A stretch of 64,000 bases of DNA from Pseudomonas hormoni (GCF_018502625.1 NZ_CP075566.1:5335001-5399000); one strand, 5' to 3'; positions 19,209 to 28,384 are shown, numbered from the stretch's first letter. Notes: a model not told the origin generated them from the letters alone. Numbers and translations are program-made.

Positions 19209-19775
19209 TCAACGCGCCTCGCCGGACAAGACGTTCACGGCCTTGCGCTTCAACACGTCGAGATCAATGACCGGCACCCACATCTCCTTGGCCAGCTCAT
19301 CCCACTGCCGCATGCGCAGACTGATCGCGCACAACGGGTCCTGCTCGAAAGCTTCAGCTTCCGCCTCGGTCATCACCCCGCCCTGATACTCCAGGGTCCG
19401 ACGACTGGCTTCACTCAATTGCTCGTAGTACCCAGGCGTTTTGAGTGTCAGATAACGCTTGGCCTGAACGTGGTACTCCACCAGCCGCGCCATGCGCTCG
19501 CTGAAACCTGCGCGACGCAAGTAATCAGCGCCCAGTCGCTCGTGGCTGACCACGCCGAAACCGCCCATGTTCTCGGCGCTCTCGGCGCAGATGTGCCCGA
19601 TGTCGTGGAAGAACGCGGCGAGCACCACTTCGTCATCGAAGCCCTCCGCCATGGCCAGTTGTGCGGCCTGGGACATGTGCTCGATCTGCGACACCGGCTC
19701 GCCGATGTAATCACTGTCGCCAAAACGCTCGTACAGCCCGAATACCTCGTCGATCACTTGCGCAGTGCGGTCCAT
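19209..19775 (-). CDS. phnZ: PhnZ-like HD-domain oxygenase for phosphonate C-P cleavage
   Basis: 188 residues of the phosphonate-associated HDIG group. PhnZ, a mixed-valence di-iron oxygenase, splits 2-amino-1-hydroxyethylphosphonate to glycine and phosphate. The residues I remember for PhnZ are all here at shifts of one or two: Tyr23 and Glu26 in SDYIGEP (substrate loop), His33, His57-Asp58 and His61 in FHDIGH, His78, then His102 and Lys106. Its ATG overlaps the TGA of the upstream FAD oxidoreductase gene by one base, so the two are coupled. The usual partner PhnY is not encoded nearby. Confidence 0.85.
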   Translation of the reverse strand: MDRTAQVIDEVFGLYERFGDSDYIGEPVSQIEHMSQAAQLAMAEGFDDEVVLAAFFHDIGHICAESAENMGGFGVVSHERLGADYLRRAGFSERMARLVEYHVQAKRYLTLKTPGYYEQLSEASRRTLEYQGGVMTEAEAEAFEQDPLCAISLRMRQWDELAKEMWVPVIDLDVLKRKAVNVLSGEAR

Positions 19776-20908
19776 CAAAGCTCTCCCAATACAGTTGCGA
19801 CATTGCGTTCGGCCATCGCCGGCCCGACACTCATGCCGACGCCGGTGTGCATCAGTGCCACGCTCACGCCCGGCATCGGCCGCAGGAATGAAAACGGTCC
19901 TGGCCCCCGGGAACCATAGACACCCTGCCAGCGCTCGACCACTTGCACCTTGCAGCCCAACGTCTGCTCGGCCAGTTCGATCATCCAGTCGTCCACTTGC
20001 TCGGCGTTGAAGGGAGATGGATCGCTGCCATAGTGATGGGAGTCGCCGATGATCAGTTCGCCGTAAGGCGTCGGGCTGATCAGCAGGTGAATGCCGTTTT
20101 CGTGCAGGTGCGGTTCTTCACGCAGGATGTGCGCCTGCACCGCCGCCGCTTCCGGCAGATCGGCGAACGCGCCGTAATGCACACAACTCAAACCGGTGAG
20201 CAGCGCGTGTTGCAGGTTGAGATTGATCTGCGGTCGGGCGCGAAGCATTTGCAGGCGGCAGATTTGCGGGTCAAGCGCGGCGATCGGCTCGGCCAGCAAG
20301 GTCTGATAATCGTGGCCGGAGCAGACGATGATCTGCTCGGCGCTGAAGGTGCCGGCGGTGCTGTGCAAGCGGCCGGGCTCGATGTCGCGCACGAGGGTGG
20401 AGAAGTGAAACTCGACGTTCATTTCGCGGCGCAGGTAATCGATCAACGCCGGGATTGCTTCGCGGGAATACAGTTGTTGATCGTCCATGCCGTGCAGCGC
20501 GGCGCGGTGATGGCTGAACTGGCCGCCGTATAAATCGCGCAATGCAGCACCGCGCAGCAGGTCGACGCGGTAACCGTGTTCTACGGCTCGTCCGGCGCAA
20601 AAAACTTCCAGCAGGTGTTCTTCGGCTTCGGTGCGGGCGAACAGGTATGAGCCGTTGCGCTTGAGCTGCAGGCCGGCCAGTTGCGCCCATTGGCCCCAAA
20701 TTTCACGGCTGGCTTTGGCCAGTTCCAGCATCGGGCCGGGCGGCTGGCCGGTGACGAGGGCCTGGCCGAAGTTGCGCACCGAGGCGCCGAGCGGGGTTTC
20801 GCTGCGCTCGAAAACCGTGACCTTGAGGCCGCGCCTGGCGGCAGCGTAGGCGTGGGACAGGCCGAGAATGCCGGCGCCTACGATCAGCATGTCGTTGGGG
20901 TGTGTCAT
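19775..20908 (-). CDS. FAD-dependent oxidoreductase, phosphonate-associated (TIGR03364/PbfC type)
   Basis: 377 residues of the DAO superfamily. The N-terminal dinucleotide motif VGAGILGLSHA is followed by VFERSE, and GASVRNFGQ and a C-terminal THTGVGMSVGP-like region (MHTGVGMSVGP) match glycine-oxidase-like enzymes. This subgroup is known from genomic context in aminoethylphosphonate loci, and members have been reported to oxidise aminoethylphosphonate and N-methylated forms to phosphonoacetaldehyde. It is coupled to the PhnZ-like gene by a one-base overlap and separated from the transporter genes by a REPIN. The exact substrate here is an inference. Confidence 0.82.
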   Translation of the reverse strand: MTHPNDMLIVGAGILGLSHAYAAARRGLKVTVFERSETPLGASVRNFGQALVTGQPPGPMLELAKASREIWGQWAQLAGLQLKRNGSYLFARTEAEEHLLEVFCAGRAVEHGYRVDLLRGAALRDLYGGQFSHHRAALHGMDDQQLYSREAIPALIDYLRREMNVEFHFSTLVRDIEPGRLHSTAGTFSAEQIIVCSGHDYQTLLAEPIAALDPQICRLQMLRARPQINLNLQHALLTGLSCVHYGAFADLPEAAAVQAHILREEPHLHENGIHLLISPTPYGELIIGDSHHYGSDPSPFNAEQVDDWMIELAEQTLGCKVQVVERWQGVYGSRGPGPFSFLRPMPGVSVALMHTGVGMSVGPAMAERNVATVLGEL

Positions 20909-20926
20909 TAAGATAATCCCGTTTTT

Positions 20927-21016
20927 GTGGCGAGGGAGCTTGCTCCCGCTGGGCCGCGAAGCGGCCCCAAAAAAGGGCCTGCTGCGCATTCCAGCGGGAG
21001 CAAGCTCCCTCGCCAC
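20927..21016. repeat. REPIN, class GTGGCGAGGGAGCTTGCTCC
   Basis: Outer inverted arms at about 20927-20949 and 20994-21016; inside is a second hairpin (GGGCCGC / GCGGCCC). It lies between the binding-protein gene and the FAD oxidoreductase gene, inside the likely phosphonate operon. Confidence 0.9.
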
Positions 21017-21030
21017 AGGATGTGAGTCAG

Positions 21031-22056
21031 TTACTTGGCAACCACTTTCTCGGACTTGCCGTCATAACGCTTGCGCCACTCGGTCAGGATCTCGTCGCGA
21101 TTTTTCGACGCCCAGGCAAAGTCGTTCTTGATCAGACGCTGCTCGTAATCCGCCGGCAATTCAGTCTGCGGCTTGGCAATCCCCGGCTGCGCAAGCACCG
21201 CAAAGTTCTCTTTATAAAGCTCCATCGCCGCCGGGCTAGCCGAGAAGTCAGCCAGTTTCTTCGCCGCGTCTTCATGCGGTGTGCCCTTGATCACAGCCGT
21301 CGCTTCGATCTCCCAGCCCAAACCTTCTTTCGGCAGGATGATGTCCAGCGGCGCACCCTGGCGCTTCAACTGAACGGCCGGGTATTCAAAGGAAATACCG
21401 ATCGGGAACTCACCCGCAGCTGCCAGTTTGCAAGGCTTGGAGCCGGAGTGAACGTACTGGCCGATGTTCTGGTGCAGGTCGTCCATGTACTGCCAGCCCT
21501 GCTTCTCGCCGAAGGTTTGCAGCCAGGCGCTGACGTCGAGGAAACCGGTGCCGGACGAGGCCGGGTTCGGCATCACGATCTTGCCTTTGTACTCAGGCTT
21601 GGTCAGGTCCTGCCAGCTCACGGGCTTGGTCAAACCCTGCTTCTCGGCTTCGACGGTGTTGAAGCAAATGGTCGCGGCCCAGACGTCCATGCCGACCCAG
21701 GCTGGCGGATTGGCAGCGTCGCGGTAGTTGCCGCCGATCTTGCCCAGGTCTTTCGGCGCGTAGCTTTGCAGCATGCCTTGCTGATCGAGGATCGCCAGGC
21801 TCGACGCCGCCAGACCCCAGACAGCATCAGCCTGTGGACGGGCTTTTTCGGCCAGCAGTTTGGCGGTGATGATGCCGGTGGAGTCGCGCACCCACTTGAT
21901 CTCGACGTCCGGGTTGGCTTTTTCGAAGGCTTCTTTGTAGGTCTTCAGTTGTTCGGCTTCGAGGGCGGTGTACACCGTCAACTCGGTTTGCGCCGCGAAG
22001 GCGTTCAGGCTGAAAGCGGTGAGGACAGCAGCGGCCAGGGCCAGGGGCTTGAACAT
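21031..22056 (-). CDS. aminoethylphosphonate-type ABC transporter, periplasmic binding protein
   Basis: 341 residues. The signal peptide MFKPLALAAAVLTAFSLNAFA is followed by an extracellular binding protein of the iron/thiamine type (TELTVYTALEAEQ, WVRDSTGIITAKLLAEK). The segment GLAASSLAILDQQGML and the downstream PASSGTGFLDVSAWL fit the putative 2-aminoethylphosphonate binding family (TIGR03261). Its ribosome-binding site is AGGAAAAG. It is the last of the three transporter genes, after ATPase and permease. Iron-type ligands cannot be excluded from sequence alone, but the flanking enzymes favour a phosphonate. Confidence 0.83.
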   Translation of the reverse strand: MFKPLALAAAVLTAFSLNAFAAQTELTVYTALEAEQLKTYKEAFEKANPDVEIKWVRDSTGIITAKLLAEKARPQADAVWGLAASSLAILDQQGMLQSYAPKDLGKIGGNYRDAANPPAWVGMDVWAATICFNTVEAEKQGLTKPVSWQDLTKPEYKGKIVMPNPASSGTGFLDVSAWLQTFGEKQGWQYMDDLHQNIGQYVHSGSKPCKLAAAGEFPIGISFEYPAVQLKRQGAPLDIILPKEGLGWEIEATAVIKGTPHEDAAKKLADFSASPAAMELYKENFAVLAQPGIAKPQTELPADYEQRLIKNDFAWASKNRDEILTEWRKRYDGKSEKVVAK

Positions 22057-22097
22057 GATCTTTTCCTGTTTTGAGTTGAGGTTTGCGGGATTGGAAA

Positions 22098-23822
22098 TCA
22101 GTGGCCGGGCGCGGTCTGCCGCCAGGCCTGGGAACGGCGCAGCAAACCGCGCGAGGCCCAGGCCAGCAGCAGGGACACGCCCGCCGAGGTGAACAGAATC
22201 AGGGTCGACATCGCCGCCGCGCCGCCGACGTTGCCGGCGTCATCCATGTTCAGCACCGCCACCGCCGCGAGGATGGTGTCGGGGCTGTAGAGGAAGATCG
22301 CCGCCGAGACGGTGGTCATGGCCGAGACGAACAGGTAGCGCACGATATCCAGCAGCGCCGGCAGGCAGATCGGTACGGTTACCCGCAGGTAATGCCGATA
22401 CAGCGGCGCCTTGAGCGACAGCGCGGCGGCTTCGAACTCGGCGTCGAGCTGACGCAATGCGGTGGTCGCGGTCATTTGCGCGGTGGTCAGATAGTGAGCA
22501 ATGGTGCAGACCACCAGCAGGGTCATGGTCCCGTAGAGCACATGCAGCGGGTTGTCGGTGAGGTTGAAGAAGAAGACATAACCCAGGCCCAGCACCAGAC
22601 CCGGCACCGCCATCGGTACGAAACTGAGCATGCGCAGGGTCAGGTTCAGTCCGCGCTGACCCTTGGTTTTTTCCATCAGATAGGCGCCGGTGAAGATCAG
22701 CACACTGCCGATCAACGCCGTGCACAGGGCCATCTTCACGCTGTTTCCGTAAGCCAGCCAACCGCCGCCCGCCGTGTCGTTGAACTGGTAATGGTTGAGC
22801 GACAGCGACAGGTTGTATGGCCAGAACTTCACCAGCGACGAGAACACCGCCATGCCGAACACCAGCAACAACACCGCGCAGATCAGCAGCACGATGGCCA
22901 GGTAGCAGCCGTCGCGCAGTTTCGACGGCGTCGGTTGAAACACCTGCGCCCGACCGCTCATGGAATCACCGTGACGCCGACGCAACCAGGCATCGACCGC
23001 AAAACTGAACAGTGCCGGCAGCAACAGGACCATGCCGATCAACGCACCGCGACCGAACTGTTGCTGGCCGACCACGGCTTTGTAGGCTTCCAGCGCCAGC
23101 ACCTGATAGTCGCCGCCGACCACCACGGGCACGCCGAAGTCAGTGATGGTCAGGGTGAATACGAGACAGAACGCTGCGAACACCGCCTGACGGGTGGCCG
23201 GCCAAGTGATGCTGCGAAAGGCTTTGGCCGGACTGGCGCCCATGCTGGAGGCGGCATCGAAGAGTCGCGCATCCGCCAGGGACAGGGCTGACAGCAAAAT
23301 CATCAAGGCGTGTGGGAAGGTGTAGATGACCTCACCCAGAACGATGCCCCAGAAGCCGTAGATATTGTCCGAGAGCAAACCGCGCAACATGCCCTGGTTG
23401 CCGAACAGGTAAACCAGCGCAATACCCGGCAACATCGACGGCGCCATCAGCGGCAACAGCGACAGGCCACGCCAGAGGCCTTTGCCCGGAATCAAGGTGC
23501 GTTGCAGGGCGTAGGCAAACAGGTAGGCCAGCGGTACGACAATGGCCGCCACGCTGAGGGAAACTTTCAGGCTATTGCCGAGCAACCAGTGGAAATTCGC
23601 ACTGGTGACCAATTCACGCGCAGCCACCAGACCACCGCCCTGCCCGGCCTCCGAACTGAAACCACGCCAGAAGATCGCCAGCAACGGCATCAACACCGCG
23701 ACGCCGAGCAACACCAGCAACAGGATTTTGCCGCCGACCACGAACACCCGGTCGCCGATCTCGGCACGGGAGGTCTGCCGAACCTGCTTGTGCGGTATCG
23801 GCAGCGCGATGTTCGCGCTCAT
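22098..23822 (-). CDS. aminoethylphosphonate-type ABC transporter, fused permease
   Basis: 574 residues with about 12 membrane segments in two similar halves, each a binding-protein-dependent permease domain, as in the TIGR03262 and iron(III) SfuB-type permeases. The coupling-loop EAA-like segment is visible in the first half as DAASSMGASPAKAFRSITWP and in the second as AALSLKAPLYRHYLRVTVP. Its ATG overlaps the stop of the upstream ATPase gene by one base. The apparent upstream extension of the open frame is antisense noise over the ATPase gene. Confidence 0.87.
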   Translation of the reverse strand: MSANIALPIPHKQVRQTSRAEIGDRVFVVGGKILLLVLLGVAVLMPLLAIFWRGFSSEAGQGGGLVAARELVTSANFHWLLGNSLKVSLSVAAIVVPLAYLFAYALQRTLIPGKGLWRGLSLLPLMAPSMLPGIALVYLFGNQGMLRGLLSDNIYGFWGIVLGEVIYTFPHALMILLSALSLADARLFDAASSMGASPAKAFRSITWPATRQAVFAAFCLVFTLTITDFGVPVVVGGDYQVLALEAYKAVVGQQQFGRGALIGMVLLLPALFSFAVDAWLRRRHGDSMSGRAQVFQPTPSKLRDGCYLAIVLLICAVLLLVFGMAVFSSLVKFWPYNLSLSLNHYQFNDTAGGGWLAYGNSVKMALCTALIGSVLIFTGAYLMEKTKGQRGLNLTLRMLSFVPMAVPGLVLGLGYVFFFNLTDNPLHVLYGTMTLLVVCTIAHYLTTAQMTATTALRQLDAEFEAAALSLKAPLYRHYLRVTVPICLPALLDIVRYLFVSAMTTVSAAIFLYSPDTILAAVAVLNMDDAGNVGGAAAMSTLILFTSAGVSLLLAWASRGLLRRSQAWRQTAPGH

Positions 23823-24898
23823 CAGGCAAACACCTGCAGGCTGCGCGGCGGCAAGGCGACCATGATGTGCTGCGCGCCGAGGCGCGGCATCGCTTCCGGT
23901 GCCAGTTCCGCCAGCAATGCGTGGCCTGGCAGTTGATCGAGTTCGAAGCTCATGCGGCAACGGTTGCCGAGGAAGGTGATTTCGCGAACCTTGGCCGGGA
24001 ACAGGTTTTCCTCATGCACCAGCGGGTTGACGTTGATCGCCTCGGGGCGGCAGAACAACCGGCCAGACGCGGTTTTTGCACTGCCATCGGCCAGACGCAT
24101 GTTCATCCCGCCGACCTGGGCGTGGCTGTCGCTGCTGCGGTGGAACGGCAGCCAGTTGCCCTGACCGACGAACTCCGCCACGAACGGCGTGGCCGGGCGG
24201 TCGTAGATTTCCTGCGGCGTGGCGTACTGTTCGACCTTGCCGTTGTTCATCACAGCAATGCGGTCGGCCATCAGCATGGCCTCGTCCTGATTGTGCGTGA
24301 CCATCAGGGTGGTGATGCCGAGGTTGCGTTGAAGTTGGCGCAGTTCGGTGCACAGGTGCTCGCGAACCCGAGCGTCGAGGGCCGACATCGGTTCGTCCAG
24401 CAGCAACAACGAAGGCGCCGGCGCCAAGGCGCGGGCCAGCGCAACACGTTGCTGCTGACCGCCGGACAATTGGCCGGGGTACTTTTTCTCGCTGCCGGTC
24501 AGGCCGACCAGTTCCAGCATCTGACCGACGCGCTTGCGCACTTCATCGCGACCGCTGCCGGCGAGGCCGTAGGCAATGTTCGCTTCGACGGTGAGATTGG
24601 GGAACAGCGCGTAGGACTGAAACAGAATGCCGTAGTCCCGAGCCTGCGGTGCCAAGTGGGACACGTCGCGATTGCCGAGGTGCAACTCGCCGCTGTCCTG
24701 TTTTTCCAGACCGGCGATGCAACGCAGCAAGGTGGTTTTGCCACAACCCGACGGGCCCAGCAGGCACACCAGTTCACCGGCCGCCACGTCGAGGGAAACG
24801 TTATCCAGCGCGGTGAAGGCTCCGAAGCGTTTCTGCACGCTGCGCACCTTCATCGGGGCGCCGGGGTTGGTCAGGGCAGTTGCGATCGAGTGGTTCAT
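23822..24898 (-). CDS. aminoethylphosphonate-type ABC transporter, ATPase
   Basis: 358 residues. Walker A GPSGCGKTT, Q-loop FQSYALFPNLTV, signature LSGGQQQRVALARAL, Walker B LLLLDEP and the switch His in VTHNQDEA are all intact. The C-terminal 110 residues form a TOBE-like regulatory domain (FCRPEAINV). It belongs to the putative aminoethylphosphonate family (TIGR03258). It is the first gene after the LysR regulator, across a 224-base gap that holds a REPIN and presumably the operon promoter near 24900-25020. Confidence 0.87.
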   Translation of the reverse strand: MNHSIATALTNPGAPMKVRSVQKRFGAFTALDNVSLDVAAGELVCLLGPSGCGKTTLLRCIAGLEKQDSGELHLGNRDVSHLAPQARDYGILFQSYALFPNLTVEANIAYGLAGSGRDEVRKRVGQMLELVGLTGSEKKYPGQLSGGQQQRVALARALAPAPSLLLLDEPMSALDARVREHLCTELRQLQRNLGITTLMVTHNQDEAMLMADRIAVMNNGKVEQYATPQEIYDRPATPFVAEFVGQGNWLPFHRSSDSHAQVGGMNMRLADGSAKTASGRLFCRPEAINVNPLVHEENLFPAKVREITFLGNRCRMSFELDQLPGHALLAELAPEAMPRLGAQHIMVALPPRSLQVFA

Positions 24899-25029
24899 GG
24901 ACAGGCCTCATCAAGCAGATGAAGGCCATCCTAGGGAGGTAATGCGTCCGTCATGTGGCAGTGAGGCAAAAACGGTTGATAGTGGTATTCGGGGATTTGG
25001 GTTGGGTTCGGCGGTGTCCCGACAGACGC

Positions 25030-25098
25030 CTTCGCGGGCAAGCCTCGCTCCTATAGGGGAACGCGATCAACCTGTAGGAGCGAGGCTTGCCCGCGAAG
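25030..25098. repeat. REPIN, class CGCGGGCAAGCCTCGCTCC
   Basis: Inverted copies of about 28 bases (25030-25057 and 25071-25098) with a short loop, directly after the LysR gene stop and before the phosphonate transporter genes. Confidence 0.9.
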
Positions 25099-25122
25099 AG
25101 GCCAGCACAGGCAATAGAGATT

Positions 25123-25986
25123 TCAGGCCGGGGCCATTTCCTGCGCCAACCCCAGAAACGCCGCGGGCAACCTGGCGTTCTTTCTCTCTTTCAGGCAGTA
25201 CAGATACTCCGGAATCTGCGGCGCATTCTCGATGGTCAGCACACGCAATTGCGGATCATGCGGCACTTCCTGCCGGGCAATGATGCTGATCCCGATGTTG
25301 CGCAGCACCGCCTCGCGAATCGATTCACGGCTACCAATCTCCAGCAACGGCCCGAAACTCACCCCGGCGCTGGCCAGCAATTCCTCGGTCAACCGCCGAG
25401 TGGTCGAGCCGGATTCGCGCATCAACAACGTATGCCCGGCCAACGCGCTGAGCGGCACATGATCGTGCACCGCCAGCGGATGATTGCGATGCACCGCCAG
25501 CACCAGCGGATCGCTTCCGAGCACCCGGCGAATCAGTCGCGCGTCGTCGAGCAGTTGCGAGGACGCCGCGACATCGACCCGGTAATCCTCCAAGGCTTCC
25601 AGCACCTGCTGCGAGTTGCCGATTTCCACTGACACTTCCACTTGTGGCAAACGCTCGCGAAAGGTCTTCACCAGATCGAGGATGTAATACGGCGCGGTGG
25701 CGGCGATGCGCAATGTGCCCTGGACCTGGCCGCTGTTGCGCAGGAAAAACTCGATGTCGGCTTCCTGCTGCAACAGCGCCTTGACCATCGGCAGCAACCG
25801 CGCGCCTTCGTCGCTGACGCTGAGGCGGCGGCCGCCACGGTAGAACAGCTCAACCGAATACTGGCTTTCCAGATTGCGGATCTGCGTGGTTACCGTGGGC
25901 TGGCTCAGGCCGAGCTTTTTCGCCGCCAGCGTAATGCTGCCCAGGCGGGCCACCATGTAAAACGCCTTCAGCTCGGCACTCAGCAC
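25123..25986 (-). CDS. LysR family regulator of phosphonate catabolism
   Basis: 287 residues. The N-terminal winged helix-turn-helix is LKAFYMVARLGSITLAAKKLGLSQPTVTTQIRNLE; the C-terminal part is a LysR substrate domain. The sequence and place fit the aminoethylphosphonate-associated LysR group (TIGR03339). It starts at GTG with GAGGAG six bases upstream. It begins only 16 bases after cadA, so it may be read through from the metal-inducible cadA promoter as well as from its own. Confidence 0.85.
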   Translation of the reverse strand: MLSAELKAFYMVARLGSITLAAKKLGLSQPTVTTQIRNLESQYSVELFYRGGRRLSVSDEGARLLPMVKALLQQEADIEFFLRNSGQVQGTLRIAATAPYYILDLVKTFRERLPQVEVSVEIGNSQQVLEALEDYRVDVAASSQLLDDARLIRRVLGSDPLVLAVHRNHPLAVHDHVPLSALAGHTLLMRESGSTTRRLTEELLASAGVSFGPLLEIGSRESIREAVLRNIGISIIARQEVPHDPQLRVLTIENAPQIPEYLYCLKERKNARLPAAFLGLAQEMAPA

Positions 25987-26002
25987 ACCCGCTCCTCATC
26001 GC

Positions 26003-28300
26003 TTACTTGCGCAACAGGCGCAAACCGTTGAACACCACCAACAGGCTCACGCCCATGTCGGCGAACACCGCCATCCACATGGTGGCGATACCGGCGAAGG
26101 TTACCCCAAGAAAGATAGCCTTGATGACCAAAGCGAGGGCGATGTTCTGTTTGAGGATGCTCGACGTCTGGCGCGAAAGGCGGATAAACGCCGGGATTTT
26201 GCGCAGATCGTCGTCCATCAGGGCGACATCCGCGGTTTCGATGGCGGTATCGGTGCCGGCGGCGGCCATCGCAAAACCGATTTCGGCCCGGGCCAGTGCC
26301 GGAGCATCGTTGATCCCATCGCCGACCATGCCGACGCTATGGCCCTGTGCATAAAGGGCTTCGATGGCTTGCAGTTTGTCGGTCGGCAGCAGATCACCCT
26401 TGGCCTCGTCGATGCCGACTTGCGCAGCAATCGCCTGGGCGGTGTGGACGTTGTCGCCGGTGAGCATCAGGGTTTTGATACCCAGATCGTGCAACTGCTG
26501 GATCGCCTCACGGCTGGATTCCTTGACCGTATCGGCCACGGCGAACAACGCCAGTGGGCCGGATTTGTCGAGTAACAGCACCACGGACTTGCCTTGTTTC
26601 TCCAGCGCAAACAGCTTTTCTTCCAGCGCCGGCGAACACAGGTTCAGCTCTTCCACCAAACGGTGATTGCCCAAATGGTAGGTCTGCCCGTTGATCTCAC
26701 CGCGCACCCCGCGACCGGCCAGGGCTTCGAAGTTATCCACAACGAGTGGCGCAAAGGGTTTATCCACAGCGGCGTTGGCGATGGCCAGCGATACCGGGTG
26801 ATCCGAACGACCGGCCAACGCTGCCGCAATGGCCGGCGCCGAAGCATCGGCCGTGGGATCGAGCGACAGGTAATCAGTCTGCACCGGCTTGCCGTGGGTG
26901 ATCGTGCCGGTCTTGTCCAGCGCCAGGTAGTCGAGTTTGTAACCACCCTCCAGATACACGCCGCCCTTGACCAGAATCCCTTTGCGCGCCGCCGCCGCGA
27001 GGCCGCTGACGATGGTCACCGGGGTGGAAATCACCAATGCGCAGGGGCATGCGACCACCAGCAACACCAGCGCGCGGTAGATCCAGTCGAACCAGACTGC
27101 GCCCATGAACAGCGGCGGAATCACCGCCACCGCGAGGGCGAAGATGAACACGGCGGGCGTGTAGATTTTCGAAAACTGGTCAACGAAGCGCTGGGTCGGT
27201 GCCCGCGCACCTTGCGCCTGTTCGACGGCGTGGATGATCCGCGCCAGGGTCGAATTGTTGGCTGCGGTGGTCACTGAATATTCCAGGGAGCCGGCCTGAT
27301 TGATGGTGCCGGCGAATACCTTATCGCCGACGGTCTTCTCTACCGGCAGGCTTTCGCCGGTGATCGGCGCCTGATCGATGGTCGAACTGCCCGACACGAC
27401 TTCGCCGTCCATTCCAATTCGCTCACCGGGACGGACTCGCACTCGCGCGCCCAGCTCGATGGTTTTGACGTCCTGCAAAACCCAGCTGCCGTCGGCCTGC
27501 AGCACCGTGGCCTGCTCCGGCGTCATCTGCATCAAGCCGCTGATGGCGTTGCGCGCGCGGTCCAGGGACTTGGCCTCGATCAACTCGGCCACGGTGAACA
27601 GGAACATCACCATCGCCGCTTCCGGCCACTGCCCGATCAGGATCGCGCCGGTCACCGCGATGCTCATCAAGGCATTGATGTTCAGGTTGAGGTTTTTCAG
27701 CGCGATCCAGCCCTTCTTGTAAGTGCTGAGACCGCCGCTGAGGATCGAGATCAACGCGATAACCGCCACGACCCAGTTGGGCGCAGCGTTGGTGAAGTGG
27801 ATGACTTCGGCGGCGAGCGCGGTCACGCCGGACAGCGCCAACGGCCACCACGGCTTTTTCTCGGGCGTGGGAGCAGGCGCTTCGACGCCCTGCTCCAGCG
27901 GCTCGGCCAACATGCCGAGGGATTTGATCGCGTCGATGATCGGCTCGGTGCTCGGCAAGTCATGAGTGACGCCCAGCACGCGGTTGATCAGATTGAATTC
28001 CAGTTGCTGCACACCTGCGATCTTGCCGAGCTTGTTCTGAATCAGCGTCTGCTCGGTCGGGCAGTCCATCGCATCGATGCGGAAACTGCTCAACCGCGCA
28101 TTGGCGGTTGGCGCTTCGCTGAGCGTGATCAGCGACGGCGCCGCCGTTTTGGAAGAACAGCAGGAATCCCCGTGGCCGCCATCGTCATGCTTCTGCACAG
28201 GCTGCAGCTTGTGGCTGTGATCGTGATCGTGATCGTGATCGTGATCGTGATCGTGATCGTGATCAGCCTCGCGTTTGTGGGTGTGAAGGGAATCGCTCAT
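26003..28300 (-). CDS. cadA: Cd/Zn/Pb-exporting P-type ATPase
   Basis: 765 residues, a P1B-type metal pump of the inner membrane. The N terminus has eight consecutive Asp-His pairs (residues 13-28), a His-rich continuation with CCSS, and a heavy-metal-associated domain with MDCPTEQ. The membrane motif CPC (VVACPCALV), the phosphorylation site DKTGT and the hinge GDGINDAP are intact. It is divergent from cadR, with the MerR operator between them. The Asp-His tract is encoded by a six-base tandem repeat and may vary in length. Confidence 0.95.
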   Translation of the reverse strand: MSDSLHTHKREADHDHDHDHDHDHDHDHSHKLQPVQKHDDGGHGDSCCSSKTAAPSLITLSEAPTANARLSSFRIDAMDCPTEQTLIQNKLGKIAGVQQLEFNLINRVLGVTHDLPSTEPIIDAIKSLGMLAEPLEQGVEAPAPTPEKKPWWPLALSGVTALAAEVIHFTNAAPNWVVAVIALISILSGGLSTYKKGWIALKNLNLNINALMSIAVTGAILIGQWPEAAMVMFLFTVAELIEAKSLDRARNAISGLMQMTPEQATVLQADGSWVLQDVKTIELGARVRVRPGERIGMDGEVVSGSSTIDQAPITGESLPVEKTVGDKVFAGTINQAGSLEYSVTTAANNSTLARIIHAVEQAQGARAPTQRFVDQFSKIYTPAVFIFALAVAVIPPLFMGAVWFDWIYRALVLLVVACPCALVISTPVTIVSGLAAAARKGILVKGGVYLEGGYKLDYLALDKTGTITHGKPVQTDYLSLDPTADASAPAIAAALAGRSDHPVSLAIANAAVDKPFAPLVVDNFEALAGRGVRGEINGQTYHLGNHRLVEELNLCSPALEEKLFALEKQGKSVVLLLDKSGPLALFAVADTVKESSREAIQQLHDLGIKTLMLTGDNVHTAQAIAAQVGIDEAKGDLLPTDKLQAIEALYAQGHSVGMVGDGINDAPALARAEIGFAMAAAGTDTAIETADVALMDDDLRKIPAFIRLSRQTSSILKQNIALALVIKAIFLGVTFAGIATMWMAVFADMGVSLLVVFNGLRLLRK
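28215..28265. repeat. hexanucleotide tandem repeat GATCGT encoding (Asp-His)n
   Basis: About eight near-perfect copies of a 6-base unit read GTGATC/GATCGT on the + strand and encode alternating His and Asp near the start of CadA. The unit keeps frame whatever the copy number, so slippage would change only the length of the metal-binding tail. Confidence 0.9.
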
Positions 28301-28337
28301 TGGTTGCGTCCATGAAGGTGCCTGTTGCCAAGTAAAG

Positions 28338-28358
28338 ACCCTGTAGCCACTATAGGGT
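28338..28358. promoter_or_regulatory. CadR operator inside the cadA promoter
   Basis: The inverted repeat ACCCTGTAG - CCA - CTATAGGGT pairs at eight of nine arm positions. On the minus strand it lies between TTGACC (28361-28356) and TTTACT, spaced 19 bases apart. This over-long spacer is typical of MerR-family activated promoters. Confidence 0.85.
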
Positions 28359-28384
28359 CAAGCACCTATTTGGAGATTGCCGTC

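Noticed and set aside
22083-23291. A 402-codon Gln/Arg/His-rich frame antisense to the phosphonate permease gene
   Set aside because: Typical mirror image of a membrane protein gene in GC-rich DNA.
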